From positions 1 through 28,506 of the forward strand of contig CAMBZR010000040.1 in assembly GCA_945872285.1 (NCBI GenBank): 28,506 bases of DNA, written 5' to 3'. Under the pieces are notes generated by a model. That model searched no databases. It saw only the letters and a program-made list of their open reading frames with translations, and was not told where the DNA came from. Of this stretch, positions 25,698 through 28,506 are shown piece after piece; within the stretch, counting starts at the first letter, position 1; each line of letters starts with the position of its first letter. Both the position numbers and the translations under genes were made by a program. Origin of the DNA: Bordetella parapertussis (GTDB taxonomy: Bacteria > Pseudomonadota > Gammaproteobacteria > Burkholderiales > Burkholderiaceae_B).

Positions 25698-26906
25698 TTA
25701 AACCTCGGGTGTAGCAAGGTACTCGACAGCACGACGCACCCCTTTTGAGCCAACATCTACACCCAGACTTTGCATGGCAGCCTCAACCCCGGCCAAACAA
25801 CCTAAAATCATCGCAGGATTCAAATCGCCTAAATGACCGATTCTGAAGACTCGGCCTGTAAAAGCACCTAGACCACCAGCGATTAACACTTGAAACTTTT
25901 CGCGGGCGGTGCTGCGGATCAGTTCGGGATCAATGCCTTTGCCGACTAATACCGCTGTGACTGAAGCCGAACGGGCGTCGGGCACCTGACATAAAAACTG
26001 TACTTGCCCAGCTTCAGACCACGCCTGGACTGCCGCGTGAACTGCGCCAGCCAAACGTTGATGACGCGCATGCACCTGAGCCACGCCCTCTTGCTCAATC
26101 AAACTAAAGGCGGCTTCAAGACCGAACAATAAGTTTTGTGGAGCTGTGCCGCAAAACCGACTGTAAGAAGGCCCTTTACGACGACGCATCCAATCCCAAT
26201 AAAAGCGTGGTGCGGGGTTCTTGGCGCAGACTTGCATTGCGCGTTCGTCGGCGGCACAAAATCCTATGCCAGGCGGGCACATCAAGCCTTTTTGCGAGGC
26301 GCCGATCACGGCGTTCACGCCCCACTGGTCCATGTAAAAAGGGATCGCCCCTAAAGACGCCACAACGTCGACCACAAACAGTGCGGGGTGCTTAGCGCTA
26401 TCAAGCGCACGACGTAATGCGGGCATATCGCTTGTCGTGCTACTCGCGGTGTCGGTGTGCACGGCAAAGACCGCGACGATTTCGTGTTTGGTGTCTTCGC
26501 GCAAGGCTTGTTCGACAACGGCAGGGTCAATTGGTTGACCTTCGAGGTAAGGGGTGCGCACAATCACCGCGCCCATTGCCTCGGCCATCAAGGCCCACGA
26601 ATCAGAGAAATGCCCGGTACCAGGAATCAGGACTTTTTGGCCGGGGGCTAGCAGGTTTACGATCATTGCCTCCCAGACGCCATGTCCGTTTGCCGCATAA
26701 AAAAATATGTCCGCATTTGCGGTATTTAGCAGACCTTGCAAGCCGCGCTCACAGGCGTCGACACAGGCGTCAACGCGTGGGTCGCCCATATCGATCGGTT
26801 GCCTGGTGAGGGCATCGAGCACCGCCTTGGGCACGTTGGACGGGCCAGGCGAGTGCAACAAACGAATACCAGGAAAATAAGGAAATGACGCGGCAGACGA
26901 ATTCAT
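25698..26906 (-). CDS. Class V PLP-dependent aminotransferase (serine/alanine-glyoxylate type)
   Basis: This 402-aa fold-type I aminotransferase has its PLP lysine at K206 in GASQKGLMCPPG and D185-type ring contact in VVDVVASLG. The opening LHSPGPSNVPKAVLDAL is characteristic of serine-glyoxylate, alanine-glyoxylate and ureidoglycine-glyoxylate aminotransferases. Serine-glyoxylate transaminase is the most likely, but the choice between these donors cannot be made here. The start is ATG 26906 with AAAGGG 6 nt upstream. Only 2 bp separate its stop from the TTG of the kinase gene, suggesting an operon modulated by the hairpin between them. Confidence 0.88.
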   Translation of the reverse strand: MNSSAASFPYFPGIRLLHSPGPSNVPKAVLDALTRQPIDMGDPRVDACVDACERGLQGLLNTANADIFFYAANGHGVWEAMIVNLLAPGQKVLIPGTGHFSDSWALMAEAMGAVIVRTPYLEGQPIDPAVVEQALREDTKHEIVAVFAVHTDTASSTTSDMPALRRALDSAKHPALFVVDVVASLGAIPFYMDQWGVNAVIGASQKGLMCPPGIGFCAADERAMQVCAKNPAPRFYWDWMRRRKGPSYSRFCGTAPQNLLFGLEAAFSLIEQEGVAQVHARHQRLAGAVHAAVQAWSEAGQVQFLCQVPDARSASVTAVLVGKGIDPELIRSTAREKFQVLIAGGLGAFTGRVFRIGHLGDLNPAMILGCLAGVEAAMQSLGVDVGSKGVRRAVEYLATPEV

Positions 26907-27007
26907 AACTAACCCTTTAAAAAGACCTAATTAGTTTAACCGCAACGCGAGGGGGCGCGTAGTTCACCGTATCGACAGCATGACCGCTTCAAGCCAGACT
27001 GCGCGCT

Positions 27008-27790
27008 ATGCAAATATTGACGCAACTCTGCCAGCAAAAAGGGGCTAGCACCTTAGAGACGAGCCTTGTGGTGCTACCGGTTATGCTGGTCTGTCTGCTG
27101 GGTTTTGAACTGGTGCAGGCACAACAGGCCCGACACCTTGTTAATCTGGCGCTGCAAGAGGCGGGTCGTGCCGCAGCGGTTTCGCCAGCGGGCTCAGGCA
27201 AAGTCGCCAAGACGTTTGCCCAAGCCCTGTGGCCGCTTTTTACGCCAGCCGGCAAATACGCAAACGCCGCACAGCGGCAAGCCGCCACCCTTGCTCGTTA
27301 TCAGTCGTCTTACGGCTTGCCAGTGTGGCAATTAACCACAACCACGCTGGCAAAAAATCGCGCACAGTTAGACTTGATTTATGTACACGAGCCAGGCCAA
27401 GCTTGGCTGCGCAAAGTCCTGCAACTGAGCGCCCAACAACTACCGGCTTTTGCTAAAAATGATTTGGCGGCACAGGCGCGCCAACGGGGCTTGCTTGCGC
27501 TGCGCCTGAGCCACCGTGTTGTGCTTCACGCCAGCGAAGTGCAGGCAACCACAAGGGCTCTTAAGTCTGAACCTAAACCCGAGCGTCTTGAGACAAATAC
27601 TCGCGCGCTGCACGTTAGCAACAACTTTGTGACAAGCTCTTTGAGCGCCCAGCCTCGAGGCGTAAACCCGGCAGTCAACGCGCCCCAGCAAAGTTCAATA
27701 AAAGCTGCCGCTTCAGCGGGCTTGAGTCAAGAACAACCCGCTCAGCCAGACCAAGCTCTTTGTGGCGTTTTATTGTGTTGTGCGCCTTGA
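27008..27790 (+). CDS. Orphan TadE-like pilin-type protein
   Basis: This 260-aa protein has an N-terminal G12-ASTLE17 followed by a hydrophobic helix (about 18-38), then LQEAGRAAAV. The glycine followed by Glu at +5 is the prepilin-peptidase pattern, and the helix with a following Ala/Arg-rich segment is as in TadE. The rest is an Ala/Gln-rich, probably surface-exposed region, ending in a low-complexity tail with CGVLLCC just before the stop. TadE-like proteins are minor pseudopilins of Flp/Tad machines, but no tad gene is next to it. The start at ATG 27008 has a weak ribosome binding site. The assignment rests on the N-terminal 50 residues only. Confidence 0.65.
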   Translation: MQILTQLCQQKGASTLETSLVVLPVMLVCLLGFELVQAQQARHLVNLALQEAGRAAAVSPAGSGKVAKTFAQALWPLFTPAGKYANAAQRQAATLARYQSSYGLPVWQLTTTTLAKNRAQLDLIYVHEPGQAWLRKVLQLSAQQLPAFAKNDLAAQARQRGLLALRLSHRVVLHASEVQATTRALKSEPKPERLETNTRALHVSNNFVTSSLSAQPRGVNPAVNAPQQSSIKAAASAGLSQEQPAQPDQALCGVLLCCAP

Positions 27791-27813
27791 ACACCCGCAA
27801 GTCAACAGTGGCA

Positions 27814-28182
27814 TTAACGCGTGACTGTTGTGGGTTTGGCGCCGGGCGCTGCTGGCGCGGGTGCCACGCGGTTGGGTTTGCTCGAGGGTTTGATTTCGGG
27901 TGGTTTAACGTCGGGCGGCAAGACTTGAACAAAAAGCTCACTCTGCCTCATCATGCCCAGTTCGGCTCGTGCACGTTCTTCTGCCGCCTCGGTGCCTGTA
28001 CGCAAATCATCAACTTCCGCCAACAAGGCGACGTTTCGGGCACGCAAGCCCTCGTTGATGCCACGCTGAGTGGCGATGTGCTCTTGCATGTCCAAGACAG
28101 ACAGCCAGCCACCCCGACCCATCCACAAGGGATATTGGATCAGACCAGCCAGTGCCACTAGCACCAACAGCAACAGACGCAT
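27814..28182 (-). CDS. ftsB: Cell division protein FtsB
   Basis: This 122-aa bitopic protein of the divisome FtsQBL complex has one N-terminal membrane helix (residues 1-20, LLLLVLVALAGLIQYPLW). A short periplasmic coiled coil follows (about 32-65, with LRARNVALLAEVDDLR) and then the ERARAELGMMRQSELFVQV motif typical of FtsB. The C-terminal 30 residues are Pro/Ala/Lys-rich and extend beyond the E. coli protein. The gene follows eno on the same strand, the common proteobacterial arrangement. GAGG lies 4 nt before the ATG. Confidence 0.93.
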   Translation of the reverse strand: MRLLLLVLVALAGLIQYPLWMGRGGWLSVLDMQEHIATQRGINEGLRARNVALLAEVDDLRTGTEAAEERARAELGMMRQSELFVQVLPPDVKPPEIKPSSKPNRVAPAPAAPGAKPTTVTR

Positions 28183-28243
28183 ACCACCTCGCGTTTGCCT
28201 GAAAAGCTAAATAAGCCCTTTCAGACAAGCCATGCGCGCGAAC

Positions 28244-28506
<263 letters not shown>

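Noticed and set aside
26136..26809. Plus-strand open frames opposite the aminotransferase
   Set aside because: They are antisense shadows over the PLP-binding region, Arg-rich and without motifs.

Overview
The window reads as a chromosomal segment of a Burkholderiales betaproteobacterium, most likely Alcaligenaceae-like (Bordetella/Achromobacter relatives), with G+C a little above 50 % by eye. The reasons are the gene blocks: fkpB-ispH, radC with rpmB-rpmG, leuS-lptE-holA-proA, hemJ with a THUMP RNA methyltransferase, and eno-ftsB. The protein sequences are also of betaproteobacterial type (for example the BktB thiolase and LeuS). Genes are packed tightly on both strands. No rRNA, tRNA, CRISPR array, transposase or phage gene was seen.

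Left part (1-2700). An XRE-type regulator, cut by the window edge, is followed by an AT-rich intergenic region holding three related 20-bp palindromes. Then come a 171-aa protein of unknown function, a Tat-exported beta-carbonic-anhydrase-like protein and a calcineurin-like phosphoesterase. This is the least conserved-looking stretch.

2691-10187. A sugar-acid kinase (KDG kinase type) runs tail to tail into a minus-strand operon fkpB-ispH-eda. radC diverges from fkpB. Between radC and the ribosomal protein genes lie a BktB-type thiolase, a luciferase-like monooxygenase and a Bcr/CflA drug exporter. These three look like an insertion into an otherwise common radC-rpmB neighbourhood.

10235-19606. 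Housekeeping block on the plus strand: ribosomal proteins L28 and L33, leucyl-tRNA synthetase, LPS-assembly lipoprotein LptE, DNA polymerase III delta, gamma-glutamyl phosphate reductase, HemJ and an RlmL-like rRNA methyltransferase. Next is a short gene for a 58-aa protein, preceded by three same-orientation AGGGTWWTCCCT repeats, and then an RDD membrane protein.

19690-28506. An acyl-CoA synthetase is followed by a gamma-carbonic-anhydrase-like protein translationally coupled to Hsp33. Facing them is a minus-strand set: a class V aminotransferase, then a 7TMR-DISM sensor kinase and an OmpR-type regulator, in visibly AT-richer DNA. A strong terminator-like hairpin sits exactly at the start of the kinase gene. 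The right end has an orphan TadE-like pilin-type protein, ftsB and the C-terminal end of enolase.

The most promising unexplained items are the 58-aa gene with its triple repeat, the hairpin inside the kinase start, the three-operator region of the XRE regulator and the orphan TadE-like protein. No complete novel multi-gene system can be asserted from sequence alone.
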